This document shows, one piece after another, positions 56,393 to 64,000 of a DNA stretch of 64,000 bases. The notes under the pieces are model-generated. The model was not told the DNA's origin. It made no database searches and saw only the letters and a list, made by a program, of their open reading frames with translations. How positions within the stretch are numbered: the stretch's first letter is position 1; each line of letters begins with the position of its first letter. The position numbers and the translations under genes were made by a program. Source of the DNA: Bradyrhizobium diazoefficiens. Lineage in GTDB: Bacteria > Pseudomonadota > Alphaproteobacteria > Rhizobiales > Xanthobacteraceae. The stretch is taken from positions 5,856,501 to 5,920,500 of the forward strand of contig NZ_CP067102.1 of NCBI RefSeq assembly GCF_016616885.1, in the 5' to 3' direction.

Positions 56393-56430
56393 CGGGCGAG
56401 TGGTGAGTAGCGAATGGCGAATAGCCGAAG
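56393..56430. repeat. Dispersed repeat, GCGAATGG type
   Basis: GGGCGAGTGGTGAGTAGCGAATGGCGAATAG is related to the repeats at 59577-59612 and 61151-61232, which contain the complementary TATTCGCTACTCCC...ATTCGCCATTCGC. Confidence 0.5.
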
Positions 56431-56437
56431 ACAGATG

Positions 56438-56632
56438 ATGGATTGGGATGACATCCGCTATTTCCTTGCCGTCGCGCGCGAGGGGTCGGTTCGAGCGGCG
56501 GCCGAGCGGCTTGAAGTGAATCATTCCACCGTGTTGCGACGCATCGCCCAATTGGAAGAGCGTGAAGCGGTGCGCAATTGCACAACCGATGTTGAGGATT
56601 CTGGAATCCTATCCGGGTCGCTCGATCCCTAA
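56438..56632 (+). pseudogene. LysR-type regulator stub (HTH only)
   Basis: The first 33 residues after the ATG, MDWDDIRYFLAVAREGSVRA through VNHSTVLRRIAQLEE, are a normal LysR helix-turn-helix. After LEER the expected LGAxLFxR continuation is lost and an unrelated 20-residue tail runs to a stop. No effector-binding domain follows, so this is a truncated remnant. It is immediately upstream of the SRPBCC-SDR cluster and may once have controlled it. Confidence 0.75.
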
Positions 56633-56795
56633 TTACTCCGCAGATGAGGCGCCAGCCCGAGGCGATACGCCATGGGCTGGAGGCGAACGAGCGGCGCGCG
56701 AGAGCGCGGTTGCCGCTCGTTCCGGGCGTCCACTCGCGGAGCTGGCACGCCGGCCGTTCAGATTACGTGGGTGAATCGAGAAGGTAAAGGTCGAC

Positions 56796-57308
56796 ATGTA
56801 CGAAGCAATCAAGTGGCCGGAGGACATGACACCCAGTCGGTCTCCGATCCATTTTACGAATGAGCTGGTGGTCGCAGCCTCCGTCGAAACGATCTGGTCC
56901 CTGCTCGTGGACCCCATCGCGTGGCCCAGTTTCTATCCGGGCGTTGAGCACGTCCAACTTCTAGACGGGCACGAGTCTTTGCGGCTCGGGACACGGTTTG
57001 AGACCAATCTGGCCGGCCAAGATGTTTATGCGTCGGTTCAAGAGTTCGAGCCGATGACGCGCATCGCCTGGGGTGGTGGTCCGAAAGCGTCCCTCGAATC
57101 CAAAGCTTACCACGCCTGGATCATCACGCCGACTGCGGATGGAACGCACCTCTGGACCGAGGAAACGATGCAGGGGCCGCTTTGGATCGAACGGGCAAAG
57201 CAGGCGCCCGATGTGTTCTGGCGCACGCATCAGAAGCTTCTGGAGGATCTCGCAAAGGTCGCCACACGGCAAAACGGATCTCCGACCAGATCAGGCTCGC
57301 GCCATTGA
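56796..57308 (+). CDS. SRPBCC-family protein (copy 1)
   Basis: The 170-residue protein is of the START/Bet v1-like polyketide-cyclase type: a strand (HFTNELVVAASVETIWSLL), a DPIAWPSFYPGVEHV helix and a C-terminal amphipathic helix (FWRTHQKLLEDLAKVA) that closes a hydrophobic cavity. It shares its start (MYEAIKWPE) and overall plan with the second SRPBCC gene at 57957-58460, so the two are paralogues separated by a reductase gene. It probably binds or modifies a hydrophobic ligand. A GAAGGTAAAGG site precedes the ATG. Confidence 0.85.
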   Translation: MYEAIKWPEDMTPSRSPIHFTNELVVAASVETIWSLLVDPIAWPSFYPGVEHVQLLDGHESLRLGTRFETNLAGQDVYASVQEFEPMTRIAWGGGPKASLESKAYHAWIITPTADGTHLWTEETMQGPLWIERAKQAPDVFWRTHQKLLEDLAKVATRQNGSPTRSGSRH

Positions 57309-57350
57309 ACACCGGACAATCAGCATCAACACCCGATCGGAGAAAACGTC

Positions 57351-57953
57351 ATGAGCTATGCAATCGTCGGATTCGGGGCGGTGGGCCAAGCCCTCGCTCG
57401 CGCCTTTGCTCGTAAGAACATCGACGTGGCGGTCGCAAGCCGCCGGTCACCCGAGGCGTTGGCGCCCCAGGCTCGGGCAATCGGGCCGACAGTTGTTGCC
57501 AAGTCGCTGCGGGATGCAATCGAGGCCGACACCGTCATCCTGGCAGTCCCGTTTTCGGAACACCGGGGGGTTGCGAAGTCCCTCGTCAGTTGGCGGGGCA
57601 AGACCGTCATCGACGCGACAAACGCATTTGCGGTTCCCGTTGAAGACCTGGGCGGCCTTCCCTCGTCTGCGGTCGTTGCCAAGGCATTCGCCGGCGTCAA
57701 GTTCGTGAAGGGCTTTAACCATCTGCCGGCCTCCGCGCTGGCTGCCGATCCAGTCGTGGAGGGCGGTCACCGGGTCATCTTTCTGTCGAGCGACGACGAA
57801 GAGGCGGTAGCTCCGGTGGCGGCCTTGGCCAGGCAACTCGGCTTCGCGCCGATCAACCTGGGAGAGCTCGCCGAAGGTGGCGCGCTGGTGCAGGCGCGCG
57901 GCCGCACCTGGACTCAGCTCATCTTCCAGGATTTGTTCAAGAAGGAGCAGTAA
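57351..57953 (+). CDS. NAD(P)-binding reductase (NADPH:F420 reductase-like)
   Basis: The 200-residue protein has a Rossmann fold starting with YAIVGFGAVGQALARAFA, a ASRRSPEAL segment after the second strand and the family stretch FVKGFNHLPA. It belongs to the NADP oxidoreductase, coenzyme F420-dependent-like group, whose members in proteobacteria often do not use F420. It sits between two SRPBCC genes, 42 bp after the first and 3 bp before the second, so they are cotranscribed. Substrate unknown. Confidence 0.87.
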   Translation: MSYAIVGFGAVGQALARAFARKNIDVAVASRRSPEALAPQARAIGPTVVAKSLRDAIEADTVILAVPFSEHRGVAKSLVSWRGKTVIDATNAFAVPVEDLGGLPSSAVVAKAFAGVKFVKGFNHLPASALAADPVVEGGHRVIFLSSDDEEAVAPVAALARQLGFAPINLGELAEGGALVQARGRTWTQLIFQDLFKKEQ

Positions 57954-57956
57954 TCG

Positions 57957-58460
57957 ATGTACGATCGTGTGATTTGGCCAGAGAGGTTCGATCCCAAGAC
58001 GTCGGCCATCTACGCCCTCAACGACATCGATGTGAAAGCACCCCCTGAAGTCGTCTGGAGGCTACTGGTCGACGCCGAGAACTGGTCGAGCTACTTCCCT
58101 GCCGAAGACCAGGTCAAGATCCTAAGCGGTGAAAGAGAGCTGGCCCGCGGGACCAGATACAGCCGGGTGACGGTTGGATTTCCGATGAGCTTGGTCGTTA
58201 CCGAGTGCGAGCCCTTCCGCCGACTTGCATGGGCGACGACGGTCGATGGCGATGAGACCGGCTCGAGTGCGTACCATGGGTGGGTCATCACACCCACCCA
58301 TGATGGCTGCCACGTGCTGACCGAGGAGACGCAGCAGGGCGAATGGTTTCTCGATGAACTCGGACGCAAGCATCCCGGCGCGCTCTATCGCTATCACCAG
58401 GAATGGGTCGAACGCCTCGCCCGCGCGGCCGAGGCACAGGTGGCAGCCATGGCAGGCTGA
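57957..58460 (+). CDS. SRPBCC-family protein (copy 2)
   Basis: The 167-residue START/Bet v1-like protein begins MYDRVIWPERFDPKTS and shows DIDVKAPPEVVWRLLVDAENW, then AYHGWVITPTHDGCHVLTEE, matching copy 1 in order and spacing. It starts 3 bp after the reductase stop. The duplication around one reductase suggests two related ligand-handling steps. Function unknown. Confidence 0.85.
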   Translation: MYDRVIWPERFDPKTSAIYALNDIDVKAPPEVVWRLLVDAENWSSYFPAEDQVKILSGERELARGTRYSRVTVGFPMSLVVTECEPFRRLAWATTVDGDETGSSAYHGWVITPTHDGCHVLTEETQQGEWFLDELGRKHPGALYRYHQEWVERLARAAEAQVAAMAG

Positions 58461-58555
58461 CCCGCGCGTCCTGATGCCAGGGCGTCCCCGTCGCCTAGGC
58501 ATCTGCACGTTGAGCTTTGTTACGGCCGCGCCGGCCAAGATTGGAGAGAAATGAC

Positions 58556-59368
58556 ATGAACATCGACCTAAAAGGTAAGAGGGCTATCGTCACGGGCTCA
58601 ACGGCGGGTATCGGCCGCGCCACCGCAGAGGGCTTGGCCCGTGCCGCGGCGTCGGTCGTTATCAGCGGCCGTGGGAAATCCAGAGTCGACGAGGCAGTGC
58701 GGCAAATTCGGCAGGCCTTTCCCGGAAGCGAAGTCTCCGGGGTTGCAGCAGACTTGGCGACCGTGGACGGTGTCGAGGCCTTCATAGCGCAGGTCCCGGA
58801 CGCCGATATCCTCGTTAATAACGTCGGTACGGCCCATATCCGGGACTACAATGGCATCGAAGACATCGCGAATATCCCCGATGAGGACTGGCTTGGCCTG
58901 TTCCAATTAAACGTCATGAGCGGCGTGCGCATGACGCGCCACTACCTGCCGCGCATGGTGAAGAAGAGCTGGGGCCGCGTCGTGTTCGTCAGCAGCGAGT
59001 CGGCGGTCAACATCCCCAAGGAGATGCTCGACTACGGCATGACCAAGACCGCGCAACTCGCCGTCTCGCGCGGACTTGCCGAGGCGGTCGCGGGCACGGG
59101 CGTCACCATCAACGCTGTTCTGCCGGGACCAACTCGGTCCGAGATCCTCGGTGATTTCATGGCGAAGCAGGCCAGGGCGAACGGGATCACTCAGGAGCAG
59201 GCCGAGCAAGGCTTCCTGAAGGCGATGCGTCCGACCACCCTTATTCAGCGTTTCGCAACCACCGACGAGGTGGCCAACATGATCATCTATGCCTGCTCGG
59301 AGCAGGCTTCAGCCACGACCGGCGCGGCTCTACGTGTGGATGGCGGTGTGGTCCGCTTCGTCGCCTAA
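58556..59368 (+). CDS. Short-chain dehydrogenase/reductase
   Basis: The 270-residue SDR has the cofactor motif TGSTAGIGRATAEGLA (TGxxxGIG) near residues 13-28, NNVG in the fourth strand, catalytic Ser in VFVSSESA and the YGMTK active-site pair with Tyr and Lys. The ATG at 58556 has GGAGAG 7 bases upstream. It closes the SRPBCC-reductase-SRPBCC-SDR set after a 95-bp gap and likely reduces or oxidises an alcohol in the same pathway. Confidence 0.92.
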   Translation: MNIDLKGKRAIVTGSTAGIGRATAEGLARAAASVVISGRGKSRVDEAVRQIRQAFPGSEVSGVAADLATVDGVEAFIAQVPDADILVNNVGTAHIRDYNGIEDIANIPDEDWLGLFQLNVMSGVRMTRHYLPRMVKKSWGRVVFVSSESAVNIPKEMLDYGMTKTAQLAVSRGLAEAVAGTGVTINAVLPGPTRSEILGDFMAKQARANGITQEQAEQGFLKAMRPTTLIQRFATTDEVANMIIYACSEQASATTGAALRVDGGVVRFVA

Positions 59369-59578
59369 CTCTCACCCGCGTCTTCCGGGATTTCCTGCCT
59401 CAGCTTCGGCCCCTCGTTGAGGCGCTTCCCAAGCGCGGCGACGAAATTGTCGTACCGCGCACCGGCCAGGGCCCGTGCGGCCCTGGCAGGCGGCTCGGGC
59501 AGCGGCGGCGTCGTGTTGAGCTAGACGCGGATGAACAGCGCCAGCGTTTCGACACCGATGGCGACGTCTCGTTCTAGT
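59365..59578 (-). pseudogene. Gene-tail remnant with an internal stop
   Basis: A minus-strand frame with protein-like character (ERDVAIGVETLALFIRV, an in-frame TAG, then LNTTPPLPEPPARAARALAG and RYDNFVAALGKRLNEGPKL) ends at 59365, overlapping the SDR stop. It lacks a start and is cut by a dispersed repeat. It looks like the C-terminus of a lost gene; the family was not identified. Confidence 0.4.
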
Positions 59579-59612
59579 CCTATTCGCTACTCCCTATTCG
59601 CCATTCGCCCCT
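59577..59612. repeat. Dispersed repeat, TATTCGCTACTCCC type
   Basis: CCTATTCGCTACTCCCTATTCGCCATTCGCCC is the complementary arm of the repeat at 56393-56430 and part of the one at 61151-61232. Confidence 0.55.
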
Positions 59613-59613
59613 C

Positions 59614-61137
59614 TCACATGGTCGCGCCCAGCACCCAGGGCGCGAACTCGGCGCCGCCGAAATCGAAGCTTTCGCTCTTGGTCGGCTGGCCGGACGCGGT
59701 CTTCAGGATGAGATCGAAGATGCGCTGGCCGCATTCCTGAACGCTCTCCTCGCCTTCGAGGATGGTGCCGCAATTGACGTCCATGTCCTCTTCCATGCGC
59801 TTGTACATCGGCGTGTTGGTGGCAAGCTTGATCGAGGGCGCGGGCTTGCAGCCGAACACGCTGCCGCGACCGGTGGTGAAGCAGACCAGGTTGGCGCCGC
59901 CGGCGACCTGGCCGGTGGCCGCGACCGGATCGTAGCCGGGCGTGTCCATGAACACGAACCCCTTCTTGGTGACGGGCTCGGCGTAGCGCAGCACCTCGAC
60001 GAGGTTGGTGGTGCCGGCCTTGGCCATCGCACCGAGCGACTTTTCCAGGATGGTGGTGAGACCGCCGGCCTTGTTGCCGGGGCTCGGATTGGCGTTCATC
60101 TCGGCGCCTTCTCGCTCAGTATATTCGTCCCACCAGCGCATGAGATCGACCAGCTTCTCGCCAACCTCGCGGCTCACGGCGCGGCGCGTCAGCAGATGCT
60201 CGGCGCCGTAGGTCTCCGGCGTTTCCGACAGGATCACGGTGCCGCCGTGACGGACGATGAGATCGCTGGCAGCACCGAGCGCGGGGTTAGCTGACACGCC
60301 CGAATAACCGTCCGAGCCGCCGCATTGCAGCGCCACGGTCAATTCGCTCACCGGCACCGACTCGCGCTTCACCTTGTTGGAGTCAGCGAGCGCTTCGCGC
60401 ACGAAGGCAATGCCGGCCTCCACCGTCTTGCGGGTGCCGCCGACTTCCTGAATGTCCATCGCACGCAGGCGGCCAGCGAGCTTCTGCTCGTCCATCAGGC
60501 CGCCGATCTGGTTGACCTCGCAGCCGAGGCCCAGCACGATGACGTGGGAGAAATTGACGTGCCGCGCATAACCGCCCAGCGTGCGGCGCAGCAGCGCGAG
60601 CGGCTCGTTCTGCGTCATGCCGCAGCCGGTCTTGTGGGTCAGCGCGACGACGCCGTCGACATTGGGGAATTCGGCCAGCGGATTGTCGCCGGTGAAGGGA
60701 TTTTTCTTGAAGACGTCGGCGACGAGGCTCGCGACATGCGCGCTGCAATTCACCGAGGTGAGGATGCCGATATAGTTGCGCGTGGCGACGCGGCCGTCCG
60801 GGCGACGGATGCCCTCGAAGGTCGCCGGCAGGTCGAAGTTCGGCGTCGACTTGACGTCGGCGCAATAGGCATAGTCCTTGGCGAAGTCGCCCATGCCGAT
60901 GTTCTGCACATGCACATGCTGGCCCGGCGCGATTGGCGCGGTCGCAAAACCGATGATCTGGCCGTAGCGGATGACAGGCTCGCCCACCGCGATCGGCTTG
61001 ACCGCGACCTTGTGGCCGGAGGGAATGCGCTCGACCGTTGTCACGCCGTCAGCCACCACCGTGCCCGGCGGCAGGCTCGCGCGTGCGATCAGCACACCAT
61101 CAGCGGGATGCAGGCGGATGACGGGGCTGATGGTCAT
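59614..61137 (-). CDS. UxaA-family altronate/galactarate-type dehydratase
   Basis: The 507-residue protein has an N-terminal SAF domain (about residues 10-90, with PPGTVVADGVTTVERIPSGHKVAV) and the long UxaA/GarD catalytic domain, including GCGMTQNEP, LGLGCEVNQI, LQCGGSDGYSG, FMDTPGYDP and FTTGRGSVFGCKPAPSIKL. The family dehydrates sugar acids such as altronate, galactarate or sulfolactate. It follows the HpaI-type aldolase by about 100 bp on the same strand, so a dehydratase-aldolase route for a sugar acid is likely. The exact substrate is not identifiable. Confidence 0.9.
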   Translation of the reverse strand: MTISPVIRLHPADGVLIARASLPPGTVVADGVTTVERIPSGHKVAVKPIAVGEPVIRYGQIIGFATAPIAPGQHVHVQNIGMGDFAKDYAYCADVKSTPNFDLPATFEGIRRPDGRVATRNYIGILTSVNCSAHVASLVADVFKKNPFTGDNPLAEFPNVDGVVALTHKTGCGMTQNEPLALLRRTLGGYARHVNFSHVIVLGLGCEVNQIGGLMDEQKLAGRLRAMDIQEVGGTRKTVEAGIAFVREALADSNKVKRESVPVSELTVALQCGGSDGYSGVSANPALGAASDLIVRHGGTVILSETPETYGAEHLLTRRAVSREVGEKLVDLMRWWDEYTEREGAEMNANPSPGNKAGGLTTILEKSLGAMAKAGTTNLVEVLRYAEPVTKKGFVFMDTPGYDPVAATGQVAGGANLVCFTTGRGSVFGCKPAPSIKLATNTPMYKRMEEDMDVNCGTILEGEESVQECGQRIFDLILKTASGQPTKSESFDFGGAEFAPWVLGATM

Positions 61138-61150
61138 GGCGAATCTCCTT

Positions 61151-61232
61151 CGGAGGCGAGTAGCGAATGGTGAGTGGCGAATGGAAAAAGGGGAGCGGCA
61201 CTATTCGCTACTCCCCATTCGCCATTCGCGAG
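61151..61232. repeat. Dispersed imperfect palindrome
   Basis: GCGAGTAGCGAATGGTGAGT... on the left pairs imperfectly with ...CTATTCGCTACTCCCCATTC on the right. It fills the gap between the aldolase and UxaA genes and may affect the mRNA. Confidence 0.6.
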
Positions 61233-61236
61233 TTTC

Positions 61237-62013
61237 TTAGGCCTTGCCGGCTGAATCCTTGCGGGTCGCATTGACCTGCATCTTGGCGTAGGTCGTCATC
61301 ATGCCGACCTCGTTCGAGAGCGTCACCAGCTTGAAGCCCATGTTGATGGCACGCGCAGCACCTTCGGCGCCGCTGCAATGGATGCCCGGGAACAGCCCGC
61401 GCTTGTCGCACTCCTTGATGATCTTGTCGTAGATCGCGAGGATCTCCGGCTCGGCGCGATCGAGCTTCGGCTCGAGACCATAGGAGAAGCCGAGGTCGGA
61501 CGGGCCGATGTAAACGCCGTTGAGACCCTCGACGTCGAGGATCGCTTCCATGTTCTCGACCGCGGTCTTGGTCTCCATCATCGGCAGCAGCACGATGTCG
61601 TCATTCGCAGTCTTCTGGTAGGAGCCTGCGGTGCCGTACATGCCGGCACGGATCGGGCCGTTGGAGCGCACGCCCTTCGGCGGGTACTTCGAATACGAGA
61701 CGAGGTTCCTGGCTTCCTGCGGCGTGTTGACCATCGGGCAGATCACGCCATAGGCGCCGCCGTCGAGCACTTTGCCGATGATGCCGGGCTCGTTCCACGG
61801 CACGCGAACCATCGGGGTCACCGGATGCTTGTCCATGGCCTGGAAGCACTGCACCATCGAGAGATAATCCTGCACGCCGTGCTGCATGTCGACGGTGACG
61901 CTGTCGAAGCCGCATTGCGCGATCATCTCAGCCGAGAAGCCGGACGGAATCGCGAGCCACGCGTTGACCACGGCCTTGCCCGACTTCCAGATTTCCTTGA
62001 CCTTGTTCGCCAC
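61237..62013 (-). CDS. HpcH/HpaI-family class II aldolase
   Basis: The 258-residue protein is a metal-dependent pyruvate-type aldolase. FDSVTVDMQHGVQD, the phosphate/substrate loop MVNTPQEARNLVSYSKYPP, LLPMMETKTAVENMEAI with the metal-binding Glu, and GVYIGPSDLGFS are all present. HpaI splits 4-hydroxy-2-oxo-heptane-1,7-dioate in homoprotocatechuate breakdown; sugar-acid aldolases such as GarL look alike. The neighbours allow either: HpaR and HpaH on one side, a UxaA dehydratase on the other. Confidence 0.87.
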   Translation of the reverse strand: MANKVKEIWKSGKAVVNAWLAIPSGFSAEMIAQCGFDSVTVDMQHGVQDYLSMVQCFQAMDKHPVTPMVRVPWNEPGIIGKVLDGGAYGVICPMVNTPQEARNLVSYSKYPPKGVRSNGPIRAGMYGTAGSYQKTANDDIVLLPMMETKTAVENMEAILDVEGLNGVYIGPSDLGFSYGLEPKLDRAEPEILAIYDKIIKECDKRGLFPGIHCSGAEGAARAINMGFKLVTLSNEVGMMTTYAKMQVNATRKDSAGKA

Positions 62014-62350
62014 GTTGCCTTCCTTCTTCGTTGTTTGGACCGTGTTTTTGGACCGCGTTGTCTAGACCGTCGTCACCACGCCGAGCGCCGCGACCGCACG
62101 ACCTCGCTGTTACCGCGAACCGGGTCGCCGCGCTACGCTCGCAATGACGCAAGACCTATGCGCTCGCCCACTGGGTGCGGACCTCGCCGGCGACGTCCAC
62201 TATCGCCGCCCGGGTGTCATCCGGCAAGGGGATGCCATTTGGTGCGCTTGATCAGGGCTTTCCGCTCGGGATCGCCGGGAATCAGCACCTTTGACCGAAA
62301 AACACCAGGGATGTCCATAGCCGTCGCCGCCCGACTGCGCATATCTGCTT
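62014..62350. other. Intergenic region with a repeat half and a possible gene remnant
   Basis: The 337 bp include a repeat half (about 62085-62152, ending CGCGCTACGCTCGCAATGAC) related to the element at 6927-7004. A minus-strand frame near 62217-62330 reads MDIPGVFRSKVLIPGDPERK and ends at WHPLAG, and a second frame ends DVAGEVRTQWASA; these may be pieces of one decayed gene but are not convincing. Confidence 0.4.
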
Positions 62351-62869
62351 TCACTCCTCGGCACTTGCCCCGTCGCCGGCGCCTGGTCCTGCGAGACTCT
62401 GTTCCAGCTCTCCGAGCATCTCCTGCAACTCGGCAAGCTTGCGCGCGCCGAAGCGATGCGTGATCTCGGCATAGATCGCTTCCGAGGACGGCGCGACGGA
62501 GGCCATCAGATTCACGCCCTCCCTGGAGATCGAGACCATGCTGCGGCGCTGGTCCGCCTTTGCCGTCTTGCGCTCGATCAAATTGCGCGCCTCGAGATCG
62601 CGCAGGATGCGCGACAGGCTTGGCCCGAGGAGAAACGCGGTGCGCGCGAGTTCCGTGACCTCCGCAGCCTCGATGGCGGCGAGCGCGCGGAGAATGCGCC
62701 ATTGCTGCTCGGTCAGCCCGTGCTCGCGCAGCGATGGGCGAAATTGCCGCATCACCGCCTCGCGTGCCCGCAAGAGCGACATCGGCAGCGATCGCGAGAA
62801 ATCGCGCATCGGCACCTGGCGCGCGGCAGGCGCGCTTGCGTTGGTGGGATCAGCCGGTCTCTTCGCCAT
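62351..62869 (-). CDS. hpaR: MarR-family regulator HpaR
   Basis: The 172-residue winged-helix regulator has the MarR plan: a dimerising helix (SLPMSLLRAREAVMRQF), the HTH (LTEQQWRILRALAA through LARTAFLLGPSLSRILRDLEARNLI) and the wing KADQRRSMVSIS. HpaR proteins repress homoprotocatechuate degradation genes and are released by the aromatic substrate. It is divergent from hpaH, and a 16-bp perfect palindrome lies in the 126-bp gap, the likely operator. Confidence 0.9.
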   Translation of the reverse strand: MAKRPADPTNASAPAARQVPMRDFSRSLPMSLLRAREAVMRQFRPSLREHGLTEQQWRILRALAAIEAAEVTELARTAFLLGPSLSRILRDLEARNLIERKTAKADQRRSMVSISREGVNLMASVAPSSEAIYAEITHRFGARKLAELQEMLGELEQSLAGPGAGDGASAEE

Positions 62870-62946
62870 GATGCCCTTTCAAAGTCGCCCTTTCAGACCG
62901 CACAACGTTTGCAGTGCAGCAAGCCCGATTTGGGTTTGACGCATAC

Positions 62947-62962
62947 ACTTAACATGTTAAGT
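62947..62962. promoter_or_regulatory. HpaR operator candidate
   Basis: ACTTAACATGTTAAGT is a perfect 16-bp palindrome centred between hpaR and hpaH, 34 bp before the hpaH ATG. This is the symmetry and size expected for a MarR-family dimer. Confidence 0.7.
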
Positions 62963-62995
62963 ATCTCCGGGCACCACGATTTCCAGAGATCAACG

Positions 62996-63802
62996 ATGGC
63001 GCTTTCCAACGACGATATCCGAGCTTGCGCGAACCGTCTGCACCAGGCGGAGAAGACCCGCGTGCAGATCCGGCAGCTCTCGCAGGATTTCCCCGACATC
63101 ACCATCGCCCATGCCTACGCGATTCAGAAGGCGTGGGTCGACATCAAGATCGCCGAGGGTCGCCTCGTCAAAGGCCACAAGATCGGCCTGACCTCGAAGG
63201 CGATGCAGAGCGCGCTTGACATCAACGAGCCGGATTCCGGCGTGCTGCTCGACGACATGTTCTTCGCCGATGGCGGCCTCGTCCCGACCGAGCGCTTCAT
63301 CGCCACACGGGTCGAGGCTGAGCTCGCTTTCGTCATGAGCAAGCGCCTGTCCGGACCCGATTGCACGATGTTCGATGTGCTCAACACCACCGACTTCGTG
63401 GTGCCGGCGCTGGAGATTTTGGACACGCGGATCGAGCGCGTCGATCCCAAGACGAAAGCCACGCGCAAGATCTACGACACCATCGCGGACAACGCCGCGA
63501 ATGCCGGTATTGTGCTCGGCGGCCGGCCGATCCGCCCGCTCGACGCCGACCTGCGCTGGATCGGCGCGCTGTGCTTCAAGAACGGCCAGCTGGAAGAGAC
63601 CGGCCTTGCCGCCGGCGTGCTCAATCATCCCGCGACCGCTGTGGCCTGGCTCGCCAACAAGATCGCGCCGCTTGGGCTGGCGCTCGAGCCCGGACAGGTC
63701 GTGCTCGCCGGCTCATTCATCCGTCCGATCGAGACCCGCAAGGGCGACACAATTCAAGCCGACTATGGCGCCTATGGCTCGGTCAGCTGCTACTTCGCCT
63801 GA
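62996..63802 (+). CDS. hpaH: 2-oxo-hepta-3-ene-1,7-dioate hydratase HpaH
   Basis: HpaH hydrates 2-oxohept-3-enedioate in the homoprotocatechuate meta-cleavage pathway. The 268-residue protein has the fumarylacetoacetase/hydratase-decarboxylase fold with [12 protein letters not shown], a metal-binding EAELAFVM motif, [13 protein letters not shown] and the C-terminal [16 protein letters not shown]. The ATG at 62996 follows the operator palindrome; an open frame further upstream is a shadow of hpaR. 32 bp separate it from the next gene. Confidence 0.92.
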   Translation: MALSNDDIRACANRLHQAEKTRVQIRQLSQDFPDITIAHAYAIQKAWVDIKIAEGRLVKGHKIGLTSKAMQSALDINEPDSGVLLDDMFFADGGLVPTERFIATRVEAELAFVMSKRLSGPDCTMFDVLNTTDFVVPALEILDTRIERVDPKTKATRKIYDTIADNAANAGIVLGGRPIRPLDADLRWIGALCFKNGQLEETGLAAGVLNHPATAVAWLANKIAPLGLALEPGQVVLAGSFIRPIETRKGDTIQADYGAYGSVSCYFA

Positions 63803-63834
63803 AGCAATAAGAATACACAGGGAGTGAAACCGCC

Positions 63835-64000
63835 ATGCCGCATTTCACGATCGAATATTCGGCCAATCTCGATATCCGCCTCGACATCGGCGCCGTCTGC
63901 GAGGTCGTGCGCAAGGCGGCAGTCGAGACCGGCATCTTCCCGCTCGGCGGAATCCGCGTCCGCGCCGTCCGCTGCGAGCATTATGCAGTGGCCGATGCGC
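63835..64000 (+). CDS. hpaF: 5-carboxymethyl-2-hydroxymuconate isomerase (partial)
   Basis: Only the first 55 codons are in the window. The start MPHFTIEYSANLD with Pro2 exposed after Met removal is the signature of CHMI (HpaF/HpcD), a tautomerase-superfamily enzyme whose N-terminal proline is the base. The order hpaH-hpaF fits the homoprotocatechuate pathway. GGGAG lies 8-12 bases before the ATG. The rest of the gene is beyond the window. Confidence 0.85.
   Translation, partial: MPHFTIEYSANLDIRLDIGAVCEVVRKAAVETGIFPLGGIRVRAVRCEHYAVADA

Overview
The window is high-GC chromosomal DNA from an alphaproteobacterium, most probably Bradyrhizobium or a close relative. The case rests on a complete squalene/hopanoid locus (hpnC, hpnD, hpnE, shc, hpnG, hpnH, ispH, hpnN, hpnO) plus the 2-methylhopanoid gene hpnP, promoter motifs of the EcfG and FixK type, and dispersed palindromic repeats. 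No rRNA, tRNA, CRISPR array or riboswitch was recognised.

Layout. 1-6.9 kb: an M20 amidohydrolase, a GMC oxidoreductase and an alpha/beta hydrolase, then a Tat-type metallophosphoesterase, a cupredoxin, an ECF sigma factor and its zinc-finger anti-sigma. 7.0-14.4 kb: first half of the hopanoid locus (hpnO, hpnN, ispH, hpnH) with an embedded DUF2147-like gene. 14.4-21.3 kb: an AT-richer accessory island at the convergent junction between hpnH and hpnG. It holds two broken Rhs ends with candidate immunity genes on either side of a REP-associated (RAYT-type) transposase, a decayed second RAYT, a Sel1-repeat gene and a vapBC pair with a duplicated vapC tail. 21.3-27.1 kb: hpnG-shc-hpnE-hpnD-hpnC as one overlapping operon. 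27.3-36.0 kb: small secreted proteins, a frameshifted methyltransferase, a second RND/MMPL transporter and the unusual eutB-hpnP-eutC cluster. 36.1-49.3 kb: a chemoreceptor, a phosphatase-like protein, a small kinase, a ClC transporter, an RlpA-like protein, HdeD, a Rieske/FAD reductase, folE, an alpha/beta hydrolase and an HD protein. 49.6-56.3 kb: transglutaminase, circularly permuted ATP-grasp/alpha-E and DUF2126 operon. 56.4-59.6 kb: SRPBCC, reductase, SRPBCC and SDR cluster beside a LysR stub. 59.6-64 kb: UxaA-type dehydratase, HpaI-type aldolase, HpaR, HpaH and the start of an HpaF-like isomerase, that is, aromatic (homoprotocatechuate) catabolism.

How the genes fit together. IspH supplies isoprenoid precursors. 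HpnD, HpnC and HpnE make squalene from farnesyl diphosphate, and Shc cyclises it. HpnH adds an adenosyl group and HpnG removes the adenine. HpnO makes the amino-terminated side chain, HpnP methylates C-2 and HpnN moves hopanoids toward the outer membrane. The strongest new signals are a full-consensus EcfG-type promoter before hpnN, a near-consensus one before hpnP, the insertion of hpnP between the two ethanolamine ammonia-lyase subunit genes, the Rhs/RAYT mosaic, and FixK/FNR-type boxes before hdeD and before an unannotated micro-ORF.
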